Positions 26,374-36,947 of a stretch of DNA of 64,000 nucleotides are shown here, piece by piece. Position numbers and translations under genes: made by a program. The notes under the pieces were generated by a model, which was not told the origin of the DNA, ran no database searches, and saw only the letters and a list, made by a program, of their open reading frames with translations. The stretch's first letter is position 1; each line of letters opens with the position of its first letter. Source of the stretch: Streptomyces sp. BK239 (GTDB taxonomy: Bacteria; Actinomycetota; Actinomycetes; Streptomycetales; Streptomycetaceae); NCBI RefSeq assembly GCF_004217285.1, contig NZ_SHKS01000001.1, forward strand, positions 1,061,195 to 1,125,194, given 5' to 3'.

Positions 26374-26407
26374 CGCGCGGGGCGCCAGTGGAACAGCGCC
26401 CCGCGCG
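26374..26407 (-). terminator. Intercistronic hairpin between livK and livH
   Basis: A perfect 12-bp stem CGCGCGGGGCGC / GCGCCCCGCGCG with a 10-base loop lies between livK and livH. In binding-protein transport operons such hairpins give partial termination or 3' stabilisation, so that the periplasmic-type binding protein is made in excess. Confidence 0.65.
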
Positions 26408-26433
26408 GCTCGTGGGTGGGTACGGGGTGGGCG

Positions 26434-27669
26434 TCAGCCGGTGAAGGTGCCGGACTTGACGGTCTTCCAGGCGCCGTTCTCGACGGCGTAGACGGTCAGC
26501 TGCTTGTTGGTGGCGTCGCCGTACTCGTCGAAGGAGACCTTGCCGGTCACACCGTCGAAGGAGACGTTCTGCATGGCGGCCATGACCTTGGCGCGGGCGT
26601 CGCTGGGGAGCTTGCCGCCGTTGTCGTCGACGACCTTCTTGACGGCTTCGATGACGGCCCAGGCGGAGTCGTAGGCGTAGCCGCCGTAGGCGGAGTACTC
26701 GTCCTTGTAGCCGGCGGACTTGTAGTCGGCGACGAACTGCTTGGCGGAGGGGAGGTCCTCGACGGGGGCGCCGACGGAGGTGGCGAGGTCGCCGGTGCCG
26801 CTGGCGCCGGCGAGCTTGATGAAGGTGTCGTCCTTGATGCCGTCGCCGCCGACGAGCGGGACCTTGGCGCCTGCGGCCTTGATCTGCTTGCTGAGGGGGC
26901 CGGCCTGCGGGTATTCGCCGCCGTAGTAGACGACGTCGGCGCCGGACTTCTTCACCTTGGTGGCGACGGCGGCGAAGTCCTTGGTGTCGGGGTTGATGTG
27001 CTCGGTGCCGACGACGGTGCCGCCGAGCTTCTTGAACTCGGTGGTGAAGGTGGAGGCGAGGCCGGCGCCGTAGGTCTTCTTGTCGTCAATGACGAAGACC
27101 TTGGTCTTCTTGGCGGTGGTGTAGACGTACTGCGCGGCGAACGGGCCCTGGATGGCGTCCGTGGTCGCGGTACGGAAGTAGGACTTGTACTGGCGGGTCT
27201 TGCTGTTCTGCCAGTTGGGGCCCTGGGTGAGGGAGGGGCCGGTGTTGGCGGGGGAGACCTCGACGAGGGAGGCGGCCTCGAAGACCTTCTGCATGGATTC
27301 GGCGACGCTGGAGTTGAGCGGGCCGACCACGCCGAGGACGCTCTTGTCGGCGACGAACTTGGTGGCGTTCTGCTGTCCGGCGGACGGCTGGGCCTGGTCG
27401 TCGAGGGAGTCGACCTTGAAGGTGATTCCCTTGACGTAGCCCTTCTTGTTGGCGGTCTTGGCGGCGAGGTCGGCGGAGTTCTTGATGCCGAGGCCCATGG
27501 CGGACAGGTCGCCGGTCAGGGGCGCGTCGACGCCGATGGTGACGGTGGTGCCGCCACTGCCCGAGTCGGTGCCCTTGTCGCCGTCGTCGCCGCGCGAGCC
27601 GCACGCGGTGAGGGTGAGTGCTCCCGCAGCCAGCGCGGCGGTGATGGCGATGAACGAACGTTGACGCAC
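26434..27669 (-). CDS. livK: Branched-chain amino acid ABC transporter substrate-binding lipoprotein LivK
   Basis: The 411-residue exported lipoprotein starts at GTG 27669 with AGGA upstream. The signal peptide RQRSFIAITAALAAGALTL ends in lipobox LTAC, with Cys23 as the lipid site. The mature domain is a Leu/Ile/Val-binding periplasmic fold (TVTIGVDAPLTGDLSAMG; VVGPLNSSVAESM; YVYTTAKKTKVFVIDDKKTY; VVYYGGEYPQAGPLSKQI). It captures branched-chain or related amino acids at the cell surface and delivers them to LivHM. It is first in the operon; the 290-base region upstream (27670-27959) must hold the promoter but I cannot assign it. Confidence 0.93.
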   Translation of the reverse strand: MRQRSFIAITAALAAGALTLTACGSRGDDGDKGTDSGSGGTTVTIGVDAPLTGDLSAMGLGIKNSADLAAKTANKKGYVKGITFKVDSLDDQAQPSAGQQNATKFVADKSVLGVVGPLNSSVAESMQKVFEAASLVEVSPANTGPSLTQGPNWQNSKTRQYKSYFRTATTDAIQGPFAAQYVYTTAKKTKVFVIDDKKTYGAGLASTFTTEFKKLGGTVVGTEHINPDTKDFAAVATKVKKSGADVVYYGGEYPQAGPLSKQIKAAGAKVPLVGGDGIKDDTFIKLAGASGTGDLATSVGAPVEDLPSAKQFVADYKSAGYKDEYSAYGGYAYDSAWAVIEAVKKVVDDNGGKLPSDARAKVMAAMQNVSFDGVTGKVSFDEYGDATNKQLTVYAVENGAWKTVKSGTFTG

Positions 27670-27959
27670 GATCCAGTCCTTTCCCTGGCACGGCCCTCCC
27701 CCCTGGAAGAGGCCGAGTCGAACGCTCGGTCGGGAAGGGGTTTTCCGACCGTGCGGTGACTGGGCGTGACTCTAAACGGGTGAAGGGAACGTGGAGGAGG
27801 GCCTGACCAAGGCTGTGACGCTCTTGTTATGACACGAGGTAATGCAGAGCGGTACTGAGGGGGTGGAAGAGAGGAATTCAGCCTGATTCGCCCTGTCCGC
27901 ATAGTGAGAAATCGCAGGACGCGCACCGAGGGGTTCAGGCGTCTCGGGCGTTTTGGTGA

Positions 27960-28592
27960 TTACCCGAAATCGTTGCTACAGGCGACTTGCAGGACATGGG
28001 AGAGGTCTCGCGCATAGCGGGGGCCCAGGATGTAGCTGTGGTCTTCCATTGCGCGCGCATTACGCAGAGTTACGTCGAGGAAAGGCAGCCCGGCGTCCTT
28101 GGGCACTTTCCCGCATTCGGTCACCCGCATGGTGATGACGATCTTGCGGGCGGAGCCCGGCGCGGTGCGGAAAGGCGTCCGCGGGGCGGAGGCCAGCGTG
28201 ATTCCGGCGTACGGCTGGGACAGGCGGGTCGTGGTGACCGGCGGGCCGGAGGCCACGCTCAGCAGCACCTCGAAGGCGAAGGAATGGGAGCGGGCCGTCG
28301 GCTGGCCGGCGCGCAGGCCCACGTAGCGGATGTCCACCACCTGCGACGGGGACGGCGGTGGTGGCGTGGGAGGCGGTTCGGGTCCCTCGGGGCGGGTCGC
28401 GTAGAGGAGCCCCGCGCCGGCGAGGAGTGCCGCGGCCGCCGCGGCGGCGAGGACGGCCCGTCGGCGGCGGGCGTACAGGCGGGCCGCACGGCCCGGAGGG
28501 CGTGCGGGAAGCGCCGTTAGGGTCCCGTCCTCGGCCTCGCGCGCGCGGGTGCCCTCTCCGGGCTCCACGGGGCCTGTGCCGCTCAACTCCAC
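27960..28592 (-). CDS. Membrane-anchored hypothetical protein
   Basis: The protein is about 210 residues. I chose GTG 28592: GAGGGG lies just upstream and it overlaps the previous gene's stop (GTGGAGTTGA), a coupling arrangement. GTG 28625 is a longer alternative. A cytosolic Arg-rich N-terminus (RAARLYARRRRAVL) precedes one transmembrane helix (AAAAAAALLAGAGLLYA). A Pro-rich spacer and an external domain with VVDIRYVGLRAGQPTARSH and a Cys pair (ECGK, VACSND) follow. I do not recognise the family. It stops with the rare TAA. Confidence 0.7.
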   Translation of the reverse strand: MELSGTGPVEPGEGTRAREAEDGTLTALPARPPGRAARLYARRRRAVLAAAAAAALLAGAGLLYATRPEGPEPPPTPPPPSPSQVVDIRYVGLRAGQPTARSHSFAFEVLLSVASGPPVTTTRLSQPYAGITLASAPRTPFRTAPGSARKIVITMRVTECGKVPKDAGLPFLDVTLRNARAMEDHSYILGPRYARDLSHVLQVACSNDFG

Positions 28593-28975
28593 GGCCCCTC
28601 GCCGGGTCCGCCCGAGCGGTACCACCGTACGCAGCCCGCACGGGCCTGACGGTCGATCAACTCGTCCGCCGCTCGGGCTCCTTGGCTCCTGCGGGCGGCC
28701 CGCGCGGCGTCCACGACCGCGCGCAGGATGTCGTACTGCCCGTTGGACAGCCCCATCGACTGGTAGTCCCCGTACGTGCCGCTGTCCAGCACCTCACGCG
28801 ACCAGTGGGCGACGATCCGGGCGCACAGCGCCTCGGGAGGCGGCGTGGCGGCCGACGGCGTGCTCCCGGCCGCGGGGCCGCCCGAACCGCCGCAGCCGGC
28901 CGCCGACAGGCTCATCGTGAACGCCAGTGCGAGCAGACGCGCCGCCCTCGGCGAGAGGGGCCCTCCCGTTGCCAT
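28583..28975 (-). CDS. Small lipoprotein, hypothetical
   Basis: This 130-residue protein has signal peptide RAARLLALAFTMSLSAAGC, a lipobox SAAGC with Cys28, then a Gly/Ser/Pro linker and a small domain with two further cysteines (EALCARIVAHWSREVL; ARAGCVRWYRSG) that could form a disulfide. It is translationally coupled to the membrane protein downstream, so the two may act together at the cell surface. Family unknown to me. Confidence 0.75.
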   Translation of the reverse strand: MATGGPLSPRAARLLALAFTMSLSAAGCGGSGGPAAGSTPSAATPPPEALCARIVAHWSREVLDSGTYGDYQSMGLSNGQYDILRAVVDAARAARRSQGARAADELIDRQARAGCVRWYRSGGPGEGPWS

Positions 28976-29031
28976 GTGCCGACGCTAGGCCGCCCGGCGG
29001 CGGCAGGCAACGGCTGCGGACGGGTGAGGCG

Positions 29032-29520
29032 TCAGCCCTTCGCCCCCGCCGGCACCCCGTCGCCCGGGTTCACGTCCCGCAGGAGGCAGGTCAGACGGGC
29101 CGTGCAGACGCGGCGGTCCGACTCGTCGGTGATCACGATCTCGTACGTCGCCGTCGAGCGGCCCCGGTGGACGGGCGTGGCCACGCCGGTGACCAGGCCG
29201 GAGCGCGCCCCGCGGTGGTGCGTGCAGTTGAGGTCGACGCCCACGGCGATCTTCGAGCTGCCGCCGTGCAGCATCGAGCCGACCGAGCCGAGGGTCTCGG
29301 CGAGGACCGCGGAGGCGCCGCCGTGCAGCAGACCGTACGGCTGGGTGTTGCCCTCGACCGGCATCGTGCCCACGACCCGCTCCGGCGACGCCTCCACGAT
29401 CTGCACGCCCATGCGCGTGCCGAGGTGCCCGGCGGAGAACAGGGCCGTCAGATCGACGCCGAGCGCCGCGTACTCGTCGAGGACCTCCTGCGGGAACTTC
29501 ACGTGCTGCTGCTCGCCCAT
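29032..29520 (-). CDS. Hotdog-fold thioesterase (PaaI/YbgC-like)
   Basis: This 162-residue protein has the hotdog signature QPYGLLHGGASAVLAETLGS (catalytic HGG region) and the strand VGVDLNCTHHRGARSG followed by VHRGRSTATYEIVI. Such enzymes hydrolyse acyl-CoA or aryl-CoA esters in the cytosol; the substrate is not determinable. Single gene, ATG 29520 with GGAG/AGG upstream. Next to it is an FdhF-like oxidoreductase, separated by 66 bases and with no clear functional link. Confidence 0.85.
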   Translation of the reverse strand: MGEQQHVKFPQEVLDEYAALGVDLTALFSAGHLGTRMGVQIVEASPERVVGTMPVEGNTQPYGLLHGGASAVLAETLGSVGSMLHGGSSKIAVGVDLNCTHHRGARSGLVTGVATPVHRGRSTATYEIVITDESDRRVCTARLTCLLRDVNPGDGVPAGAKG

Positions 29521-29586
29521 CGCGGACCTGCTCCGTTCGTCGTGACCCGTACGGCAGAACGACTGCCCTACTGGCTGAGCAAACGC

Positions 29587-31866
<2,280 letters not shown>

Positions 31867-31993
31867 CGCGCGCTCCCCTTCGCTGGCACGGGTCTCTTCC
31901 GACAGCGATCCTCGCACGCCGCACTGACAGCGAGAGGACGGTGGGGGAGGAGGGCGGGGCCGGGTGTCAGTGGGGCGTGGCAGGATCGGGGGC

Positions 31994-34720
31994 GTGGCAG
32001 AGACAGCAGCGAAGAAGACCCAGACCAACACCGGCGGCGACCGGCCCCGCCTGATGCTCATGGACGGGCACTCGCTGGCCTACCGCGCGTTCTTCGCGCT
32101 GCCCGCGGAGAACTTCACCACCGCGACGGGCCAGCCGACGAACGCGATCTACGGCTTCGCGTCGATGCTGGCGAACACCCTGCGTGACGAGGCGCCCACG
32201 CACTTCGCGGTCGCCTTCGACGTGTCCCGCAAGACATGGCGCTCCGAGGAGTTCACCGAGTACAAGGCGAACCGCTCCAAGACCCCCGACGAGTTCAAGG
32301 GCCAGGTCGAGCTGATCGGCGAGCTGCTCGACGCGATGCACGTCTCGCGGTTCGCGATCGACGGCTTCGAGGCCGACGACGTCATCGCCACGCTCGCCAC
32401 CCGCGCCGAGGCCGACGGCTTCGAGGTGCTCATCGTCACCGGCGACCGCGACTCCTTCCAGCTGGTCAGCGAGCACACCACGGTGCTCTACCCCACGAAG
32501 GGCGTCTCGGAGCTGACGAGGTTCACCCCGGAGAAGGTCGTCGAGAAGTACGGGTTGACGCCCGCGCAGTACCCGGACTTCGCGGCCCTGCGCGGCGACC
32601 CGTCCGACAACCTGCCCGGCATCCCCGGGGTCGGCGAGAAGACCGCCGCGAAGTGGATCAACCAGTTCGGTTCGTTCGCCGAGCTGGTCGAGCGCGTCGA
32701 CGAGGTCAAGGGCAAGGCCGGGCAGAACCTCCGCGACCACCTGGAGTCCGTCAAGCTCAACCGCCGCCTCACCGAGCTGGAGCGGAACGTGGAGCTGCCC
32801 AAGGAGGTCGCCGACCTCGAGCGCGCCCCGTACGACCGTACGGCCGTCGCGCTGGTCCTGGACACCCTGGAGATCCGCAACCCCTCGCTGCGCGAGCGGC
32901 TCCTCGCCGTCGACCCCGGCGGCCAGGAGGCCGAGGTGAGTCCGGTCGTCGCCGCCGGGGTCGACCTGGACGGCACCGTCCTCGGCACCGGCGAGCTCAC
33001 CGGCTGGCTCGCCGAGCACGGCGACGGCCCGCTGGGCGTCGCCACCGTCGACACGTGGGCGCTGGGCACCGGCTCGGTCGCCGAGGTCGCCCTCGCCGCG
33101 GCCGGCGGACCCGCGGCCTGGTTCGACCCGTCCGAGCTGGATGAGGCCGACGACCGCGCGTGGGCGGATTGGCTGGCCGCCGAGGACCGCCCCAAGGTGC
33201 TGCACGACGCCAAGGGCGCCATGCGGGTCTTCGCCGAGCACGGCTGGAGCGTCGCCGGCGTCTCCATGGACACCGCCCTGGCCGCCTACCTCGTCAAGCC
33301 GGGCCGCCGCTCCTTCGACCTGGACGCGCTGTCCCTGGAGTACCTGCACCGGGAGCTGGCTCCCGCCGCCACCGCCGACGGGCAGCTCGCCTTCGGCGCG
33401 GACGACGGCGCCGAGGCGGAGGCGCTGATGGTGCAGGCCCGCGCGATCCTCGACCTCGGGGAGGCGTTCCGGGGCCGGCTGGAGGAGGTCGGCGCCGCAG
33501 AACTGCTGCGCGACATGGAGCTGCCCACGTCCGTCCTCCTCGCCCGGATGGAGCGGCACGGCATCGCCGCCGACCGGTCCCACCTGGAGGCCATGGAGCA
33601 GATGTTCGCCGGCGCCGTCCAGCAGGCGGTGAAGGAGGCGCACGCGGCGGCGGGGCACGAGTTCAACCTGGGCTCGCCCAAGCAGCTCCAGGAAGTCCTC
33701 TTCGGCGAGCTGGCCCTGCCCAAGACGAAGAAGACGAAGACCGGCTACACCACGGACGCGGACGCGCTGGCCTGGCTGGCCACGCAGACCGACAACGAAC
33801 TGCCGGTCATCATGCTCCGCCACCGAGAGCAGGCGAAGCTCCGCGTCACCGTCGAGGGCCTGATCAAGACGATCGCCGCCGACGGCCGCATCCACACCAC
33901 CTTCAACCAGACCGTCGCCGCGACCGGCCGTCTGTCGTCGACCGACCCCAACCTGCAGAACATCCCAGTCCGCACCGACGAGGGCCGGGCGATCCGCCGC
34001 GGCTTCGTCGTCGGCGAGGGCTTCGAGTCCCTCATGACGGCCGACTACAGCCAGATCGAACTGCGCGTGATGGCCCACCTCTCCGAGGACGAGGGCCTGA
34101 TCGAGGCGTTCACCTCGGGCGAGGACCTCCACACCACGGCGGCCTCCCAGGTCTTCGGCGTCGAGCAGTCTGCGGTGGACGCGGAGATGCGCCGCAAGAT
34201 CAAGGCGATGTCGTACGGGCTCGCGTACGGGCTGTCGGCGTTCGGGCTGTCCCAGCAGCTCAACATCGAGGCGGCGGAGGCCCGCGCCCTGATGGACGCC
34301 TACTTCGAGCGCTTCGGCGGGGTGCGGGACTATCTGCGCCGGGCGGTCGACGAGGCGCGGGCCACCGGCTACACGGCGACCCTCTTCGGCCGCCGCCGCT
34401 ACCTCCCCGACCTCAACAGCGACAACCGCCAGCGACGCGAGGCGGCCGAGCGGATGGCGCTCAACGCCCCCATCCAGGGCACCGCCGCGGACATCGTCAA
34501 GATCGCCATGCTGAAGGTGGACGGCGCGCTGCGTCAGGCCGGCCTGACGTCCCGGATGCTGCTCCAGGTCCACGACGAAATCGTCCTGGAGATCGCACCC
34601 GGCGAGCGCGCGGCGGTGGAGGAACTGGTCCGCCGCGAGATGTCCACGGCGGTCCGCCTCCGGGCCCCCTTGGACGTCTCGGTGGGATCGGGCCACGACT
34701 GGGAGTCGGCAGCCCACTGA
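31994..34720 (+). CDS. polA: DNA polymerase I
   Basis: This is a 908-residue family A polymerase. I prefer GTG 31994 (protein starting AETAAKKTQ), as streptomycete PolA typically starts here; an in-frame GTG at 31964 is possible. The 5'-3' exonuclease domain begins LMLMDGHSLAYRAFFALPAE with the FEADDVIATLA and GDRDSFQLV metal motifs. A 3'-5' exonuclease-like region follows. The polymerase motifs are A (MTADYSQIELRVMAHLS), B (RRKIKAMSYGLAYGLSAFG) and C (LLQVHDEIVLE). It serves in repair and Okazaki-fragment processing. Confidence 0.95.
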   Translation: MAETAAKKTQTNTGGDRPRLMLMDGHSLAYRAFFALPAENFTTATGQPTNAIYGFASMLANTLRDEAPTHFAVAFDVSRKTWRSEEFTEYKANRSKTPDEFKGQVELIGELLDAMHVSRFAIDGFEADDVIATLATRAEADGFEVLIVTGDRDSFQLVSEHTTVLYPTKGVSELTRFTPEKVVEKYGLTPAQYPDFAALRGDPSDNLPGIPGVGEKTAAKWINQFGSFAELVERVDEVKGKAGQNLRDHLESVKLNRRLTELERNVELPKEVADLERAPYDRTAVALVLDTLEIRNPSLRERLLAVDPGGQEAEVSPVVAAGVDLDGTVLGTGELTGWLAEHGDGPLGVATVDTWALGTGSVAEVALAAAGGPAAWFDPSELDEADDRAWADWLAAEDRPKVLHDAKGAMRVFAEHGWSVAGVSMDTALAAYLVKPGRRSFDLDALSLEYLHRELAPAATADGQLAFGADDGAEAEALMVQARAILDLGEAFRGRLEEVGAAELLRDMELPTSVLLARMERHGIAADRSHLEAMEQMFAGAVQQAVKEAHAAAGHEFNLGSPKQLQEVLFGELALPKTKKTKTGYTTDADALAWLATQTDNELPVIMLRHREQAKLRVTVEGLIKTIAADGRIHTTFNQTVAATGRLSSTDPNLQNIPVRTDEGRAIRRGFVVGEGFESLMTADYSQIELRVMAHLSEDEGLIEAFTSGEDLHTTAASQVFGVEQSAVDAEMRRKIKAMSYGLAYGLSAFGLSQQLNIEAAEARALMDAYFERFGGVRDYLRRAVDEARATGYTATLFGRRRYLPDLNSDNRQRREAAERMALNAPIQGTAADIVKIAMLKVDGALRQAGLTSRMLLQVHDEIVLEIAPGERAAVEELVRREMSTAVRLRAPLDVSVGSGHDWESAAH

Positions 34721-34742
34721 CCACCGGTACGCGGTGCTCGTT

Positions 34743-34831
34743 GCGGGGTGGGGGGTTCCACCCCGCGCCCGCGGACGGCACGGTGGACGCAGGGGGCGAC
34801 GGAGGACGCCGCCCCCTGCGTCCTCCGTCGC
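34743..34831 (+). terminator. Compound hairpin region downstream of polA
   Basis: Three perfect stems occur within 90 bases after the polA stop. They are 34743-34751/34758-34766 (9 bp), 34785-34797/34811-34823 (13 bp) and 34796-34809/34818-34831 (14 bp, loop 8). The last two overlap, so only one can form at a time, as in an attenuator. The simplest reading is a polA terminator, but the exclusivity is striking. There is no U-tract. Confidence 0.7.
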
Positions 34832-34920
34832 CGCCGGCAGGCCGGTGTGCTCCCGAGGAGCCTCACCCGGCCGGCCCCCGTCAGAACGCCCCCGGGACGC
34901 CGGGCCGTCAGGATGCCGCC

Positions 34921-35310
34921 ATGGGTATACGCATGCTTCACCGCCGGACGGCCCCCGCACGCGTGCACGCCATGGCCGCCGCGAAGCCGCAGGTCGGCCC
35001 CGGGGCGAGGCCCTGGGGGCGACGACCGCTCCCCGGCCTCGCGCCCGGCGCGGTCCGTCCCCGTGTCCCCGTCGCCCTGGCCGCCGAGGTGGCCTCCGCG
35101 GCCGTACGACTGGGCCGCCGGGGGCTCGGCCTCCTGGCCCGGGTCAGCCCACGGCGACGGCTACGGGGCGACGTGATGCGCGGATACCTCGCTCTCGTCC
35201 TCGGCGCCCTGAGCGCCCTGCGCGGACGCCTCAGGCCCCGCACGGCCCGCCGCCTCACGATCTTCATCGTGGACCTGCCCTCGAGCCCCACCCCTCTCGG
35301 CCACAGCTGA
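34921..35310 (+). CDS. Small Arg-rich hypothetical protein
   Basis: This 129-residue protein starts MGIRMLHRRTAPARVHA, an opening I associate with small conserved Streptomyces proteins of unknown role. It is rich in Arg, Ala and Pro and ends RRLTIFIVDLPSSPTPLGHS. A helical Ala/Leu/Arg stretch (AEVASAAVRLGRRGLGLLAR) could contact membrane or nucleic acid. AGGATG lies upstream of the ATG. It stands alone between the polA hairpins and a repeat region. Confidence 0.6.
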   Translation: MGIRMLHRRTAPARVHAMAAAKPQVGPGARPWGRRPLPGLAPGAVRPRVPVALAAEVASAAVRLGRRGLGLLARVSPRRRLRGDVMRGYLALVLGALSALRGRLRPRTARRLTIFIVDLPSSPTPLGHS

Positions 35311-35349
35311 CCGGTTGTGCCCCCCGCAATCCGGTGCCGTGCCGTGCCG

Positions 35350-35640
35350 GGGCGGCGGCGACTGCCGTGCCTGGGCCGCGTGCCGGTCGGCCGCGCCCGC
35401 CGGGCGTCGTCGTGATGACCTCCCGCGCAGTGGTCCGGCACCGGGCAGCCGCGTCTCGGTGGTCGGGCGTCCGCCTCGCGGGCCCCGCCCCCGCGTTTCG
35501 GCCCGTGCCGGGCGGCGGCGACTGCCGCGCCCGGGCCTCGTGCCGGTCGGCCGCGCCCGCCGGGCGTCGTCGTGATGACCTCCCGCGCAGTGGTCCGGCA
35601 CCGGGCAGCCGCGTCTCCGTTGCCGGGCATCCGCCGCAGC
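35350..35640. repeat. Direct repeat of about 110-130 bp, offset 160 bp
   Basis: Copy 1 (about 35350-35457, weaker similarity to 35480) and copy 2 (about 35510-35617, to 35640) align at a constant offset of 160 bases with only a few mismatches. Both contain GTGATGACCTCCCGCGCAGT and ACCGGGCAGCCGCGTCTC. A third fragment of the unit end (GCAGCCGCGTCTCCCTTGCC) occurs around 35636. The region lies between convergent genes, and I see no convincing gene in it. Confidence 0.85.
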
Positions 35641-35754
35641 CGCGTCTCCCTTGCCTGGCCACCGCCTGGCCACCCCGGGCCCTCGCCCCCATCCCGGGCG
35701 GGCGTCCCTCCGGCCCGCGCACCCGGTCCCCGCGCCCCGGCCCGAGCCGAGCGC

Positions 35755-36594
35755 TCAGCGGACGCCGACTCCCTCGCGGTGCTGTGTCGGTTCCAGAGGT
35801 GCTGGGCGGCGTAGGCGGACCGCCGTGGCGTAGGCGAGGACGCCCAGGAACAGGCCCGCGCCCGTGCCGAAGCAGACGGTCGGGATGATCTCGTACGGTT
35901 CGGCCCGGGGTCCCCAGTAATCCCACCAGCGCGTCGCCCGCCGGACCGCCGCGACGACCGCGCAGCCGCCGATCAGGGCCGCCGCCCACCAGCGGTCCCG
36001 CTTGGACAGCACGGGTACGCCGAGCGGCTCGGCGGGCGGTGTCCGGCGCAGGGCGGACGTCAGGAACGCGGCGATCGCCACCGCGGCGATCGCCGAACCG
36101 CCGTACTGCAGATACCAGTACAGCGGCGAGCCCGCCACCGTCTCGCCCAGCACCGGGAACAGCCGCATGCCCCACCGGTCGAGATGGGTGAACGCGTCCC
36201 ACACCACGTGCGTCAGCGAACCGAGCACCGCCGACGCGTACCACCGCAGCAGGACGGACGGTGCGACCCGCGCGCGGGGCGCGCCGCAGCGCGTCAGGGC
36301 GGCGGTGCGGCCCTGACGGGCCCGGGGCAGCAGTGCCACGAGGGGCTCGCGCACCAGCAGCCACAGCGCCACCAGCGCCCAGGCCACGACCACGTCGACG
36401 GTGAACACGCCGGCGAAGGAGTGGGTGACGTCCCCGAACTCCATCGCGCCGTCCAGGACGCTCGCCGCGTAGTAGGTCATGTCGGGAGCGAAGGAGCCCG
36501 CCACGAGGACGGCCGGCACCAGCGGACCGCGCCCGCTCCCGTCGGTGCGCATGACGGGCAGCACGGCGGCCGCATGACTCAACGTGAACGGCAA
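35755..36594 (-). CDS. DUF4184 family membrane protein
   Basis: This is a 279-residue multi-pass membrane protein beginning PFTLSHAAAVLP, the hallmark opening of DUF4184, with SFAPDMTYYA and LGSLTHVVWDAFTHLDRWG (His/Asp residues conserved in the family, reminiscent of membrane metal hydrolases). The start is TTG 36594 with GGGAG nine bases upstream; no ATG or GTG is suitably placed. At least six hydrophobic segments are visible. Function unknown. Confidence 0.85.
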   Translation of the reverse strand: MPFTLSHAAAVLPVMRTDGSGRGPLVPAVLVAGSFAPDMTYYAASVLDGAMEFGDVTHSFAGVFTVDVVVAWALVALWLLVREPLVALLPRARQGRTAALTRCGAPRARVAPSVLLRWYASAVLGSLTHVVWDAFTHLDRWGMRLFPVLGETVAGSPLYWYLQYGGSAIAAVAIAAFLTSALRRTPPAEPLGVPVLSKRDRWWAAALIGGCAVVAAVRRATRWWDYWGPRAEPYEIIPTVCFGTGAGLFLGVLAYATAVRLRRPAPLEPTQHREGVGVR

Positions 36595-36947
36595 CCCGGC
36601 TCCCGGTGAAGGTCGTTGCCGGACCGCCCGGCCAGAAGTGCGACGCTGCGACCAGTATGCGGGAAGCCTCCGACAACCCACGCGGGCGTGAGCACTCGGT
36701 GAATGGAGGGTTCGAACGGGTGCCGGTGCAAAAGAAGTTGTCGTAGGGTCACCTGGTCGCCTCGCCTGAAGCGCGGTCGAACAGCTGAAGTGATCAGAGC
36801 AGGGCGAAACGGTGAATACCGCCCGCGAGGGCAACCGTTTCGGACAGTTGATCGTCCCAACAGGGCGAGCGGAACAAGGCCGTCCCACCAGGGCGGGCGA
36901 AACAGACGAACACGGGCGCTCGAGTGTCCACGGGAGGGGCTCACTTC
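36595..36947 (+). promoter_or_regulatory. Structured leader upstream of the lytic transglycosylase gene
   Basis: This 353-base region holds no gene. A possible -10 box TAGGGT lies near 36746. Downstream, CGAAACGGT (36805-36813) pairs with ACCGTTTCG (36834-36842), enclosing a second small hairpin (GCCC-GCGA-GGGC). Then two 24-base imperfect direct repeats (36853-36876, 36881-36904) precede the ribosome-binding site GGGAGGGG. A structured leader of roughly 190 bases on a cell-wall hydrolase gene recalls the c-di-AMP-sensing leaders in Streptomyces, but I cannot match the ydaO consensus. Confidence 0.5.

Noticed and set aside
36595..36947. ydaO-type c-di-AMP riboswitch.
   Set aside because: I could not match its conserved core by eye, so I report only a structured leader.
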